From Deltaproteobacteria bacterium TMED58 (GTDB lineage Bacteria; Desulfobacterota_D; UBA1144), in assembly GCA_002167555.2 (NCBI GenBank), contig NHDL02000001.1, forward strand, positions 59,370 through 88,700: a DNA stretch of 29,331 nt, written 5' to 3'. Below are positions 5,909 through 15,370 of the stretch, piece after piece (within the stretch, counting starts at the first letter, position 1; each line of letters opens with the position of its first letter). Under the pieces are notes generated by a model, which saw nothing but the letters and a program-made list of their open reading frames with translations, searched no databases and had not been told where the DNA came from. Both the position numbers and the translations under genes were made by a program.

Positions 5909-8804
5909 ACTCAATATTAATTCTTCCTACTCTTTAGTAGAAAAAAAACCCTCCTTCTTAGATAGGCATATTGGTCCTTCAGAAACAGAGGTTAGAGAAA
6001 TGTTGGATAAATTAGGATTCTCAACTCTTGATGAGTTAATCCAGGCCACTGTTCCTAATCAAATCCTCTTAGATGCTCCACTAACACTAGATAATCCAAT
6101 GAGCGAGGAAGATGCCCTAGAGTATTTAAGTTCAAAAATTAGTCAAAACAATTTATTTAAAAGTTATATAGGAATGGGTTATAGCAACACAATTACTCCG
6201 TCTGTTATTTTAAGGAATATTTTGGAGAATCCAGGTTGGTATACCGCATATACTCCATATCAACCTGAGGTTTCTCAAGGCAGATTGGAAATGCTTATAA
6301 ATTTCCAGCAAATGATAATGGATTTTACTGGCCTAGAGGTTGCTAATGCTTCTCTTTTAGATGAAGGAACAGCTGCCGTTGAAGCGATGGTACTTGCATT
6401 TAGACATTCAAAAGATGATAGATGTATTTTCTTAGTTTCAGAGTTTTGTCACCCTCAGACTATTGATTTGCTGCATACTAGAGCAGAACCATTAGGTATA
6501 GAAATAAAAGTTGGGGACCTAGATTTATTAATTAAGGAAAATACAAACCTTTTCTTTGGATTTATAGGACAATATCCAAATACTTTGGGTCAAATCTCCG
6601 ACTTTAAGTTTGCTTTATCGCAATCTAAAGCCCAATCTTCAATATCAATTTTGGCTTGTGATTTACTATCACTTACTCTTTTAAAATCGCCAGGAGAATT
6701 GGGCGCTGACATCGCTGTTGGATCTTCACAGAGATTTGGTGTTCCTATAGGCTTTGGAGGACCCCATGCTGCATTCATATCTTGTAGGGAAGAATACAAA
6801 AGATTGATGCCAGGAAGAATAATTGGTAGATCTATTGATAAAAATAATAATTTAGCTTATAGGATGGCTTTGCAAACTAGAGAACAACACATTAGAAGAG
6901 AAAAAGCTACTAGTAACATATGTACCGCGCAATCTTTGCTCGCAATTGTTGCATCTGCATATGCCATTTATCATGGCCCGGAAGGTTTAAAAAGGATAGC
7001 TTTAAGAATTCATCGACTTGCGAGAATATTGAATCGGTGCATCTCTGATATGGGTTATACTACTTCTCCTTTGAGTTTTTTTGATACTATAAACATCAAA
7101 TGCTCCAAACAAAAACTGTCCTCCATAAAAAAGAAGTCTTTAAAAAATAAAATTAATTTTAGATATTATTCAAATGAAGAAATAACAATATCACTTGATG
7201 AAACTACGACTTTGAATGATGTTGCCGATATATTAAGTTGTTTTGGAAATACAAAGAAGACTGATTTAAATCTTATAGATGAACTACTATCTTCAGAAAT
7301 TCAAAATATTAAGAATAATAATCTGAGGATTAGTAAGTTTCTAACTCATCCAGTATTTAACGTTTATAAGTCAGAGACAGATATTCTAAGGTATTTGAAG
7401 AAGCTTGAGGATAAGGATATCGCTTTGAATAAAGCAATGATTCCTCTTGGATCTTGTACTATGAAGCTTAATGCAACATCTGAAATGATTCCAATTGGGT
7501 GGAAGACAGTTAATTCAATACATCCTTTTGTTCCCAAATCTCAGACTAAAGGCTATGATTTTGTAATTAAGAAGCTTGAAGACTCCCTTTCTAAAATTAC
7601 TGGCTTTGATTCTGTTTCCCTGCAACCAAACGCTGGCGCGCAAGGCGAACTTGCGGGCTTGATGACAATTAAAGCGTTTCAAAAAGCTACTAATAATGAT
7701 GATAGAGATATATGTTTAATTCCTAGCTCTGCACATGGAACTAATCCCGCAAGTGCAATATTAGCTGGCTTTAAAGTTGTAATTGTTAAATGTGATGATC
7801 AAGGTAATGTTGATACAAAAGATTTATCCTATAAGATTCAAGAGTATCCAGATAAAATTGCAGCTTTGATGGTTACGTATCCATCAACTCATGGTGTTTT
7901 TGAGGAAAGCATTGGTAAGATTTGTAGAATGATTCATGATGCAGGCGGGCAAGTTTATATGGATGGAGCAAATCTTAACGCTATAGTTGGAATTTCTAAG
8001 CCTGGCCATTTTGGCCCGGATCTGTGTCATATTAATCTTCATAAAACTTTTTGTATCCCACATGGTGGTGGAGGGCCTGGCGTGGGCCCTATAGCTGTGA
8101 AAAAACATTTGTCAGGTTTTTTACCTAACCATTCTGTTGTTAAGCATGCGGGTCCCAAAGATGGCTTTGGTTCTATTGCATCGGCTCCTTGGGGAAGCGC
8201 TTCTATTTTACCTATTTCATTGATGTATATTATGATGATGGGTGGAGATGGAATAAAGAAATCTACACAGATTGCAATAATGAATGCTAACTACGTTGCT
8301 ACTAAACTTAAAGACTACTATCCTATTCTATATACTGGACGTAATAATATGGTAGCACACGAATGTATTATTGATTTGAGAGAGATTAAGAAAAATCATG
8401 GAGTTAGTGAAGAAGATATAGCTAAGCGTTTGATAGATTATGGCTTCCATGCACCTACGATGTCATTTCCTGTTCCCGGAACCCTCATGATAGAGCCCAC
8501 AGAGAGTGAATCAAAAGCTGAAATAGACAGATTTTGTGATTCATTGATTGCAATTCATGGTGAAATAATTAAATATTCCAAAATTGAAGATGAAAGATTA
8601 TCTCCTCTAAAAGGGGCCCCGCACACATTTTATGATATTGTAAATAACAACTTCTCTTACTCTATCTCCGAAGCCTTTCCCGCACAGTTCTTGGAAGAAA
8701 ATGTTTCAAGATACATTGCACCAATAGGTAGAGTTAATAATGTTTTTGGTGATAGAAATTTTGTCTGCAGCTGTGTCCCAATAGAAGATTATATGGTCGG
8801 ATAA
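5898..8804 (+). CDS. gcvP: Glycine dehydrogenase (decarboxylating), single-chain P protein
   Basis: This PLP enzyme of 968 residues decarboxylates glycine and loads the aminomethyl group on lipoyl-H protein. It is the fused form; many low-GC and archaeal genomes split it into gcvPA and gcvPB. The N-terminal half starts FLDRHIGPSETEVREML and contains YTAYTPYQPEVSQGRLE. The C-terminal half has IPLGSCTMKLNA, SAHGTNPASA and the PLP lysine Lys716 in NLHKTFCIPHGGGGPG. FMIEPTES-type residues near the end (LMIEPTESES) are also typical. The ATG at 5898 is preferred over the TTG one codon upstream. It overlaps gcvH by 11 bases, which suggests coupling. Only one base separates its stop from the stop of the convergent surA-like gene. 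Confidence 0.97.
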   Translation: MENKLNINSSYSLVEKKPSFLDRHIGPSETEVREMLDKLGFSTLDELIQATVPNQILLDAPLTLDNPMSEEDALEYLSSKISQNNLFKSYIGMGYSNTITPSVILRNILENPGWYTAYTPYQPEVSQGRLEMLINFQQMIMDFTGLEVANASLLDEGTAAVEAMVLAFRHSKDDRCIFLVSEFCHPQTIDLLHTRAEPLGIEIKVGDLDLLIKENTNLFFGFIGQYPNTLGQISDFKFALSQSKAQSSISILACDLLSLTLLKSPGELGADIAVGSSQRFGVPIGFGGPHAAFISCREEYKRLMPGRIIGRSIDKNNNLAYRMALQTREQHIRREKATSNICTAQSLLAIVASAYAIYHGPEGLKRIALRIHRLARILNRCISDMGYTTSPLSFFDTINIKCSKQKLSSIKKKSLKNKINFRYYSNEEITISLDETTTLNDVADILSCFGNTKKTDLNLIDELLSSEIQNIKNNNLRISKFLTHPVFNVYKSETDILRYLKKLEDKDIALNKAMIPLGSCTMKLNATSEMIPIGWKTVNSIHPFVPKSQTKGYDFVIKKLEDSLSKITGFDSVSLQPNAGAQGELAGLMTIKAFQKATNNDDRDICLIPSSAHGTNPASAILAGFKVVIVKCDDQGNVDTKDLSYKIQEYPDKIAALMVTYPSTHGVFEESIGKICRMIHDAGGQVYMDGANLNAIVGISKPGHFGPDLCHINLHKTFCIPHGGGGPGVGPIAVKKHLSGFLPNHSVVKHAGPKDGFGSIASAPWGSASILPISLMYIMMMGGDGIKKSTQIAIMNANYVATKLKDYYPILYTGRNNMVAHECIIDLREIKKNHGVSEEDIAKRLIDYGFHAPTMSFPVPGTLMIEPTESESKAEIDRFCDSLIAIHGEIIKYSKIEDERLSPLKGAPHTFYDIVNNNFSYSISEAFPAQFLEENVSRYIAPIGRVNNVFGDRNFVCSCVPIEDYMVG

Positions 8805-8805
8805 G

Positions 8806-9708
8806 TTAAATCCTTACGGATATATATGCATTTTCTCTTAAATCTTGAAACCATTTGTCTAGGATTTGGAATTCTTTTTCATCAGCTATGTTTTTCTTGA
8901 TTTCTTCTTTTAAATTAAAAAATTCTGAATCACCTATCATTTTATTTTTAACATAAAAAAATTTCGTTTTATCGTCTTCATTAAAAGGACCCACTAAATT
9001 ATTTGTCTGAGATTGTTTAACGGCTTTTGAAATTTTTATATTCAAATCATCTACCGATATATAGCCTAAATTCATTGACTCAGGGAGCAAATATCCTTTT
9101 GTTTTTAACTCGTCAATGACTTTAGAAAATTGCTCATTAGTTTTTACATTATTTATAAGTTTGCTAACTTTGTCCTTAGAAATTTCATCATTTTTTGTAA
9201 CAACAAGAAAGAGGTTTGCCAATTCATCTTTTCTTAACTTGCCATAATTTTTAATATAGAAATCTTTTATTTCATTATCAGAAATAACTATTTTTCCTTT
9301 TAAAATAATTGTAGCTATGCTTTCCTGTAGATACTGATTTTTCCATCCGAACCTAATTCTATATAGATTAATACCGGTCCTCTTTAATTCACTTTCAACC
9401 TTTTCTTTTGTATTAGTCTCTATGAAGTTTTTCTCTATTCCATCTAATTGTTCTTCAGTGATAGAAATACCCATTCTTTTCCCTTGAAGCTCTAATAATT
9501 TCAAATCAGTCAATTCTTTTAAATATTTTTTTTGAATTTTTTTGTTTACAGATTTAATACCACTTTTTTTTATATGCTCATTTAGGTCGCTTAGAAATAT
9601 TACCTCATCATTTACAATAGCAGCGATGCCCTCATCTATATTTGCATATAAGTTTATAGGCTGAATCAGAATGAAGATAAATAGAAAAAAAAATTTAAAT
9701 TTTATCAT
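8806..9708 (-). CDS. SurA-like periplasmic chaperone / peptidylprolyl isomerase homologue
   Basis: A 300-residue exported protein, with a signal peptide in about residues 1-22 (Lys-rich start, long Phe/Ile/Leu core, cut near YANID). The SurA N-terminal fold follows: IAAIVNDEVIFLSDL, then helices with ELTDLKLLELQGKRMGI. The C-terminal end (LDKWFQDLRENAYISVRI) also matches SurA-type proteins. Between them is one parvulin-like region (about 160-265), in which MNLGYISVDDL and GPFNEDDKTKFFYV match only loosely. The usual His-Ile-Leu and GGDLG motifs are absent, so isomerase activity is doubtful and chaperone function more likely. It would assist outer-membrane protein folding. It lies 1 base downstream of mfd and is the last gene of the long minus-strand operon. 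Confidence 0.8.
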   Translation of the reverse strand: MIKFKFFFLFIFILIQPINLYANIDEGIAAIVNDEVIFLSDLNEHIKKSGIKSVNKKIQKKYLKELTDLKLLELQGKRMGISITEEQLDGIEKNFIETNTKEKVESELKRTGINLYRIRFGWKNQYLQESIATIILKGKIVISDNEIKDFYIKNYGKLRKDELANLFLVVTKNDEISKDKVSKLINNVKTNEQFSKVIDELKTKGYLLPESMNLGYISVDDLNIKISKAVKQSQTNNLVGPFNEDDKTKFFYVKNKMIGDSEFFNLKEEIKKNIADEKEFQILDKWFQDLRENAYISVRI

Positions 9709-9709
9709 T

Positions 9710-12700
9710 TTATTTATTTATTATTATAAACTCACCATCCTTAATTTCATAATCACTTTTTAGTATATCTTTAATGTCTTTTTTCTTCTCTAAAAATTTG
9801 GTTATATGCTTGGGTTCGTTGCTAATGTTCTCTACTTTTATCTGCCCCTCTTTCATTTTTTCAATTCCCTTACAGGTCATGATTATGGAACTAATTTTGA
9901 TTATAATTTTTTTTATACCTATCCTTTTGCATTCTATTTTTAAGAGGCTTATGTTTGCTAAGTTTTGTACTTCCTCTGGAATTGGCCCAAATTTATCTAA
10001 TAATTCTTCAATCAAGTTTAAATAATCTTTTTTGTTATTAATCAAAGATATTTTCTTGTAATAAAAAAGTCTTCTTTCGGGAGATTCTATATAATTGGTC
10101 GGTATATACATAGTTTTGTTGTAAATAATCTCAACATCATCTTCTTCATCAATACGATTGTTTTTATATTTATTTATTTCGCTTTCTAATAATTCCAGAT
10201 AGAACTCAATTCCAACATCATATATATTCCCCGACTGCTGTGTACCAAAAAGATTACCCGCTCCTCTTATTTCAAGATCTTCCATTGCAATGTTGAATCC
10301 TGATCCAAGCCGAGTTAATTTTCGAATTGCAGTAAGCCTCTTTCTGGCATTTTCCGAAATACTTTTATTTGGTATCAATAGGTAAGCTTTACCTTTCTTG
10401 CTCCCCCTACCAATTCTTCCTCTTAGCTGATATAAATCTGATAATCCGAATTTATGAGCATTGTTTATTATCATCGTATTAGCTTCTTGAATATCTAATC
10501 CCGCTTCAACAATGGTTGTTGTTATGAGAATTTTTATCTCTCCGTCTATGAAGTCTTTTAACTTCTTCTCAACCTCATTCCCCGGAAGTTTTCCATGTAT
10601 ATAATCAGCTTTATATTCAGGACATATTTCTTTAATTTGGTTGCAAATTTTTTCGATACTTAGTATTTCATTGTGAACAAAAAAAACTCTACCATCCCTC
10701 TTAAGTTCAAATTCAACTACATCTTTTATTAATGATAAATCAAATTCTTCTATATAAGTTTCAATGCTAAGCCTTTCCTTAGGTGGAGTAGCTAAGAGAC
10801 TTATTTCCCTTAATCCGCTTAAAGATAGCTGTAATGTTCTGGGAATAGGGGTTGCAGATATACTTAATGAATCAATCCCTTTTTTTAACTGTTTAATTTT
10901 TTCTTTATGTGTAACTCCAAATTTATGCTCTTCATCGACTATTATTAATCCTATATTTTTTAAATAACTTTGTTTTGAAAAAATTTTATGTGTTCCAATG
11001 ATTATATCAACTTTATCCTTTGAAAAATCTTCGACTATTTTATCAAGTTCAATTTTTTTTGTAAATCTTGTTATCCCTTCAACTCTAATAGGAAAATTTT
11101 GAAATCTACTACGAAAAGTTTCGAGGTGCTGTTGCGCAAGAAGAGTTGTAGGTGCGATTATAATTGTTTGTTTGATATTCATAGAGCATAGAAAGGCGGC
11201 TCTAAGTGCTATTTCGGTTTTACCAAAACCTACATCGCCACATATTAATCTATCCATTGGTGAGATTGATTGCATATCATTATATGTATCAAGGATTGCA
11301 TTTTTTTGATCTATTGTTTCTTCAAACTGAAATGTATCTTCAAATTCAGATAGTTCTTTATAATTTATTTTGAAACTATGACCTTTAACAGATTTCCTTT
11401 GGGCATAAAGGCTAAGTATTTCTCGGGCAGTGGTTTGAGCGACCTTTCTAGCTTTCTTAACTTTGCCTGACCACGCTTTTGTTCTTAAGGTATCTAATTT
11501 TTTAGTATCTGATGAACCGACATATTTTTGTATTAAAGATATTCTATCAATAGGCAGAAGAAGTAAGTCGTTATAGTTAAATTCACATTCAATAAAATCG
11601 ATATGTATACCATCTATGATTTTATTTTTTATCCCATTAAACAAACAAAGCCCATAGTCTTTATGGACTATGAGCTCACCTTTTCTTAAATCATTAAAGC
11701 CCGACAGTTTAAATGAAGCTTTTGCGTATTTTTGAGTATCAATTTTTTCTTTTGAACTGTTAAATCTATTATATGAGATGAAGATTTCATTAGTATCTTT
11801 TAAGATAAAGGATTTTCTTAGAAACCCCTTTAGATAGTTAATTTTTGAATCTTTTAAATCAAGTCTAAGGTTTTTAATTGTATCCTCATTTGACAATATT
11901 GTTATTCGTTTTTTTTCATTTTTTTTTCTTATAAAATCTGACAAATCTGACAATGATTGGATAAAACCATCATCTATGTATTCTAATTTAAATTTATACG
12001 CAGGTTCATCTATTTTTAGTGGATTAATATTTATGATTTTATTCTGCTCAATAAACTTTTTTATTTTAATATTTTTTTTAATCAAATTCTCAATCGAGTA
12101 GTCTGTGATAATTATAGAATCATTAATATGGTCCATTACAAGCATATTCTCTCTACTAGTAGGCTCTTTTACTATAGATAGAATACTTAGTTCATCTAAG
12201 CTCTCCTTTAATCTTCTTTCACTTTCGATATTGAATGTATTAATAGAACTTATTATGTCATTATAAAATTCAATTCTAATTGGCAATATGAAAGAAGGGG
12301 TGAAAACATCGACTATCGAGCCTCTTACAGAATAGTCACCAAGTTTTTCAGTAAACTGCGATTTTTTATATCCAAAATTTTCTAATTCACTTATTAATTT
12401 ATCCCTATCTAACAGATTAGTTCCCTTCTTTAGTAGAACAGTTTTTTTATTAATTTTATCGTTAAAATCACATAGAAGACCCTCGGCTTCAATAAATTTT
12501 ATTTTATTATTTTTACTTAAAAAATGAAGTATATTTAGAGATCTATTTCTTTCGCTCATAATATCTAAGTGAGAATTAAGAACGTCATTTCCTAGATAAA
12601 AGGTCTGCTTGTTCCACGTATCTTCTAAATATTCGACTATAAGTCTACATTTGTTAGAATTCTCAGTGACGTAAAATATTTTGCTTTTACTATGATTTGA

Positions 12701-12814
12701 GATTTGATTAATTATATTTGAAATTAAGAAATCATTTGTATCATAGAAGTTGAATGGATCCTTATTATTTAAAGATACTTCAATATTAGAAATCAAATCC
12801 TGGATATGACACAT
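9710..12814 (-). CDS. mfd: Transcription-repair coupling factor Mfd
   Basis: Mfd removes RNA polymerase stalled at DNA lesions and recruits UvrA. The protein has 1034 residues, somewhat shorter than the usual 1100-1180. The UvrB-like N-terminal region spans about 20-215 (including GDYSVRGSIVDVFTP and PIRIEFYND). The CarD-like RNA-polymerase-interaction domain spans about 375-440 (GELIVHKDYGLCLFNGI). A RecG-like SF2 translocase follows: Walker A GDVGFGKT at 526-533, DEEH at 627-630, SATPIPRTLQLSL, and TTTIVEAGLDIQEANTMI with QLRGRIGRG. A C-terminal TRCF domain ends the protein. Its start ATG overlaps the leuB stop by one base (TAATG), so it is translationally coupled to leuB. Confidence 0.97.
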   Translation of the reverse strand: MCHIQDLISNIEVSLNNKDPFNFYDTNDFLISNIINQISNHSKSKIFYVTENSNKCRLIVEYLEDTWNKQTFYLGNDVLNSHLDIMSERNRSLNILHFLSKNNKIKFIEAEGLLCDFNDKINKKTVLLKKGTNLLDRDKLISELENFGYKKSQFTEKLGDYSVRGSIVDVFTPSFILPIRIEFYNDIISSINTFNIESERRLKESLDELSILSIVKEPTSRENMLVMDHINDSIIITDYSIENLIKKNIKIKKFIEQNKIININPLKIDEPAYKFKLEYIDDGFIQSLSDLSDFIRKKNEKKRITILSNEDTIKNLRLDLKDSKINYLKGFLRKSFILKDTNEIFISYNRFNSSKEKIDTQKYAKASFKLSGFNDLRKGELIVHKDYGLCLFNGIKNKIIDGIHIDFIECEFNYNDLLLLPIDRISLIQKYVGSSDTKKLDTLRTKAWSGKVKKARKVAQTTAREILSLYAQRKSVKGHSFKINYKELSEFEDTFQFEETIDQKNAILDTYNDMQSISPMDRLICGDVGFGKTEIALRAAFLCSMNIKQTIIIAPTTLLAQQHLETFRSRFQNFPIRVEGITRFTKKIELDKIVEDFSKDKVDIIIGTHKIFSKQSYLKNIGLIIVDEEHKFGVTHKEKIKQLKKGIDSLSISATPIPRTLQLSLSGLREISLLATPPKERLSIETYIEEFDLSLIKDVVEFELKRDGRVFFVHNEILSIEKICNQIKEICPEYKADYIHGKLPGNEVEKKLKDFIDGEIKILITTTIVEAGLDIQEANTMIINNAHKFGLSDLYQLRGRIGRGSKKGKAYLLIPNKSISENARKRLTAIRKLTRLGSGFNIAMEDLEIRGAGNLFGTQQSGNIYDVGIEFYLELLESEINKYKNNRIDEEDDVEIIYNKTMYIPTNYIESPERRLFYYKKISLINNKKDYLNLIEELLDKFGPIPEEVQNLANISLLKIECKRIGIKKIIIKISSIIMTCKGIEKMKEGQIKVENISNEPKHITKFLEKKKDIKDILKSDYEIKDGEFIIINK

Positions 12815-13881
12815 TAACTCAGCTTAACTATATTGCTTAAAATTTCATCGCCCATTTCTGAACATGTGAGGGTGTTATCATAGCCGATATCTTTGGTTCT
12901 AAAACCTGCATTTAATGTTTTGGATACAGCTTTTTCTATTATATCATGTACAGAATCTAAATTAAGTGAATATTTAAAAAGCATAGCCAAAGATAATATT
13001 GCGGCTATAGGATTAGCAATATTCTGGCCAGCAATGTCTGGTGCACTACCATGAACAGGTTCATATATTCCATGCTTACTTCCAATACTTGCTGAAGGTA
13101 GCATTCCTAAAGAGCCTGTGAGCTCAGCTATTTCGTCGCTAATAATATCGCCAAAAAGATTTCCTGCTAGGATTACATCAAAAGTTGAAGGTCTTTTGAT
13201 TACTTGCATTGCAGCATTGTCTATGTATAAATGCTCTAATTCAACATCTTGGAAATTATTTTTATGCACTTCCGTTACCACATCTCTCCATAACTGCATA
13301 ACCTCTAAAACGTTAGCTTTATCCAAGGAGGTAACCTTATTTTTTCTTTTACGAGCAATTTCAAATGCAATATTTGCTACCCTGGCAATTTCATCTTCAT
13401 TATATATCAGGTTATTTGCCCCTATCCTTTTTCCGCCCACGTTTTTAACGTATCTTGGTTCACCAAAATATATCCCCCCAGTTAGTTCCCTAACTACAAA
13501 AATATCAGTACCTTCCACAATATCTTTTTTTAATGATGAAGCATTAATTAGAGCTGGAAAAACTTTCCCGGGTCTCAAATTTGCAAATGCTTCGAGTTCT
13601 TTTCTTAATGTTAATAAACCCTTTTCGGGTTTAAGATTATGCTCAAGCTCCTCCCACTTTGGACCACCAACTGCACCAAGCAAAACAGCATCGGATTCCA
13701 ATGCCTTATCTAGAACATCTTTAGTTAAAGGCTGACCATGTGCATCAATTGATGCTCCACCAAATAATTCTTCCGTAATCTCAATTTCAATACTTTTTTT
13801 AAAGAAATCTATTACTTTCATGCATTCATTTGTTACCTCTTTTCCAATACCATCACCTGGGAGAATCAATATTTTTTTCAT
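12814..13881 (-). CDS. leuB: 3-isopropylmalate dehydrogenase
   Basis: This NAD-dependent beta-decarboxylating dehydrogenase of 355 residues carries out the third step of leucine synthesis. Motifs include ILPGDGIGKEVTNECMKVI at the N-terminus, the substrate-binding Arg cluster in LTLRKELEAFANLRP, VVRELTGGIYFGEPR, the metal-binding Asp residues in NLFGDIISDEIAEL, and the NAD-site segment PVHGSAPDIAGQNIANPIAAILS. That order and the full length fit LeuB better than isocitrate or tartrate dehydrogenase. A good AAGGAG lies just upstream of the ATG at 13881. No other leucine genes are nearby, so leuB is detached from the classical leuABCD cluster. Its stop overlaps the mfd start. Confidence 0.95.
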   Translation of the reverse strand: MKKILILPGDGIGKEVTNECMKVIDFFKKSIEIEITEELFGGASIDAHGQPLTKDVLDKALESDAVLLGAVGGPKWEELEHNLKPEKGLLTLRKELEAFANLRPGKVFPALINASSLKKDIVEGTDIFVVRELTGGIYFGEPRYVKNVGGKRIGANNLIYNEDEIARVANIAFEIARKRKNKVTSLDKANVLEVMQLWRDVVTEVHKNNFQDVELEHLYIDNAAMQVIKRPSTFDVILAGNLFGDIISDEIAELTGSLGMLPSASIGSKHGIYEPVHGSAPDIAGQNIANPIAAILSLAMLFKYSLNLDSVHDIIEKAVSKTLNAGFRTKDIGYDNTLTCSEMGDEILSNIVKLS

Positions 13882-13899
13882 TTACTACTCCTTAGAAAT

Positions 13900-14631
13900 C
13901 TAAATTTTTCTTAATACAACTTTATTTCTTGTTTTACCTAATCCATCGATCTCTACGCTGACATTATCACCTTGTTTAATTTGACCAACACCTCCAGGTG
14001 TTCCTGTTAAAATCAAATCACCTTTATTTAATGTCATTACTTTACTTATATAACTTATTAAAAAATCAATTTTATGAATCATATATTTAGTATTGGACTT
14101 TTGTTTACTTTTTCCATTTAAAACTGTTTTGATTGTAACATCTTGGTAGTCAATTTCATCAGAAATTATTGGACCCAAAGGACAAAAGCTATCAAAACTC
14201 TTTCCTCGAGAGAATTGTATATCATGAGCTTGGACATCTCTAGCTGTTATATCATTCACGCAAATTGCTCCTAATATATATTTATATGAATCTTTTTTGG
14301 TAACCCATTTTGCTTCTTTTTTAATAACTATTCCTAGTTCACCTTCATAATCAACCTTTGAACTCATATAGTTCGGATACAATATATTTTCATATGGACC
14401 AACTATCGTTGATGGAGCTTTTAGGAAAATTAAAGGTTCTTTAGGTGGTTTTTTTTTCATTTCTTCTGCATGATCAAAATAGTTTAGACCAATAGCAATT
14501 ATTTTTGAGGGTGAAACTGATTCAACTATATCCTTTTTATTAATATTAGATATAAAGTTCTTATAATTCTTTAATGAAGAAAATTTTTTCTTTATTTTTT
14601 TATTCTGACTTTTATATGTTGTTATAATCAT
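13900..14631 (-). CDS. Fumarylacetoacetate hydrolase (FAH) family protein
   Basis: A 243-residue protein of the FAH superfamily, whose members are metal-dependent hydrolases, isomerases or oxaloacetate decarboxylases. The fold signature is clear: IIAIGLNYFDHAEEM, KAPSTIVGP, VDYEGELGIVI with likely metal ligands Glu96 and Glu98, Asp127 in VNDITARDVQ, RGKSFDSFCPLGP, and LNKGDLILTGTPGGVG. The substrate is not predictable. Closest general types are acylpyruvases, 2-hydroxyhepta-2,4-diene-1,7-dioate isomerases and the FAHD1 oxaloacetate decarboxylase group. No aromatic-degradation genes are nearby, so a housekeeping metabolite-repair role is more likely than catabolism. It lies between truA (1-base gap) and leuB (18-base gap) in one string. 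Confidence 0.88.
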   Translation of the reverse strand: MIITTYKSQNKKIKKKFSSLKNYKNFISNINKKDIVESVSPSKIIAIGLNYFDHAEEMKKKPPKEPLIFLKAPSTIVGPYENILYPNYMSSKVDYEGELGIVIKKEAKWVTKKDSYKYILGAICVNDITARDVQAHDIQFSRGKSFDSFCPLGPIISDEIDYQDVTIKTVLNGKSKQKSNTKYMIHKIDFLISYISKVMTLNKGDLILTGTPGGVGQIKQGDNVSVEIDGLGKTRNKVVLRKI

Positions 14632-14632
14632 A

Positions 14633-15370
14633 TCAATATTTTACATCATAAAGATACAAGCCACACGCTGGGACTGATAGATTTATTTTAAGTTTTGATT
14701 TGTTTTTTATAGCCCTAATTACTTCATTTTTACTAATTAAATTTTTTTCATAATTAATTAAGGCCCCTATAATCAACCTAACCATACCCCTAAGAAATCC
14801 ATTGCCTGTAATTTTCAATTCTACGAAATTTTTCCTTTTAATTATAGTAAAAGAGTAGATTTTTCTTATTGTATCTTTTCCAGAATAGCCAGTTTTACAG
14901 AAATTTATAAAGTTATGTTCGCCAACAAATAATTTTGCAAGTTCTCTGAGTTTTTTTATATTAAGATCTTTTTTTATATATAAGAATCTATCTATTTCGA
15001 ATACATTACACTCTTCCATTATTTTAATTTTATATAAATAGGTCTTTTTTTTACAACTATGCTGTGCATGGAAATTATCATCAACCTTAATGCAGTGATT
15101 GATTCTTATATTATTCTCTAGGAGAGAGTTTAGTTTATTTTTAAGCGCCATAGGATTAAAGTTTGTTATATTGTTTATATGAAAATTGGCAACCTGATTT
15201 AATCCATGCACACCACTATCCGTTCTACCCGATCCTAATAAAATAATTTTGGTTTTATATATTAGTTCAAGTTTTTTTTCTATTTCGTTTTGAACTGTTT
15301 TATTCTTGGCTTGCTTTTGCCAGCCGCAAAATTCGGTTCCAATATATTCTATGTGCATTTTGATATTCAT
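14633..15370 (-). CDS. truA: tRNA pseudouridine(38-40) synthase
   Basis: TruA, 245 residues, isomerises uridines 38-40 in the anticodon arm of many tRNAs. The catalytic Asp51 sits in GSGRTDSGVHGLNQVANF, the TruA motif. IEYIGTEFCGWQKQ at the N-terminus and FLRGMVRLIIGALI near the C-terminus are also diagnostic. Length is at the short end of normal. Its ATG overlaps the stop of the permease gene by one base (TAATG), and the FAH-family gene begins 1 base after its stop. Position gives no functional hint beyond cotranscription. Confidence 0.96.
   Translation of the reverse strand: MNIKMHIEYIGTEFCGWQKQAKNKTVQNEIEKKLELIYKTKIILLGSGRTDSGVHGLNQVANFHINNITNFNPMALKNKLNSLLENNIRINHCIKVDDNFHAQHSCKKKTYLYKIKIMEECNVFEIDRFLYIKKDLNIKKLRELAKLFVGEHNFINFCKTGYSGKDTIRKIYSFTIIKRKNFVELKITGNGFLRGMVRLIIGALINYEKNLISKNEVIRAIKNKSKLKINLSVPACGLYLYDVKY

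Noticed and set aside
8790-8830. Bidirectional terminator between gcvP and the surA-like gene
   Set aside because: The stops are one base apart and I found no GC-rich hairpin with T runs at the junction.
13118-13735. A 205-codon frame opposite leuB
   Set aside because: It is antisense to a well-supported gene, has no family likeness and shows the Ser/Leu-rich composition of a shadow frame.
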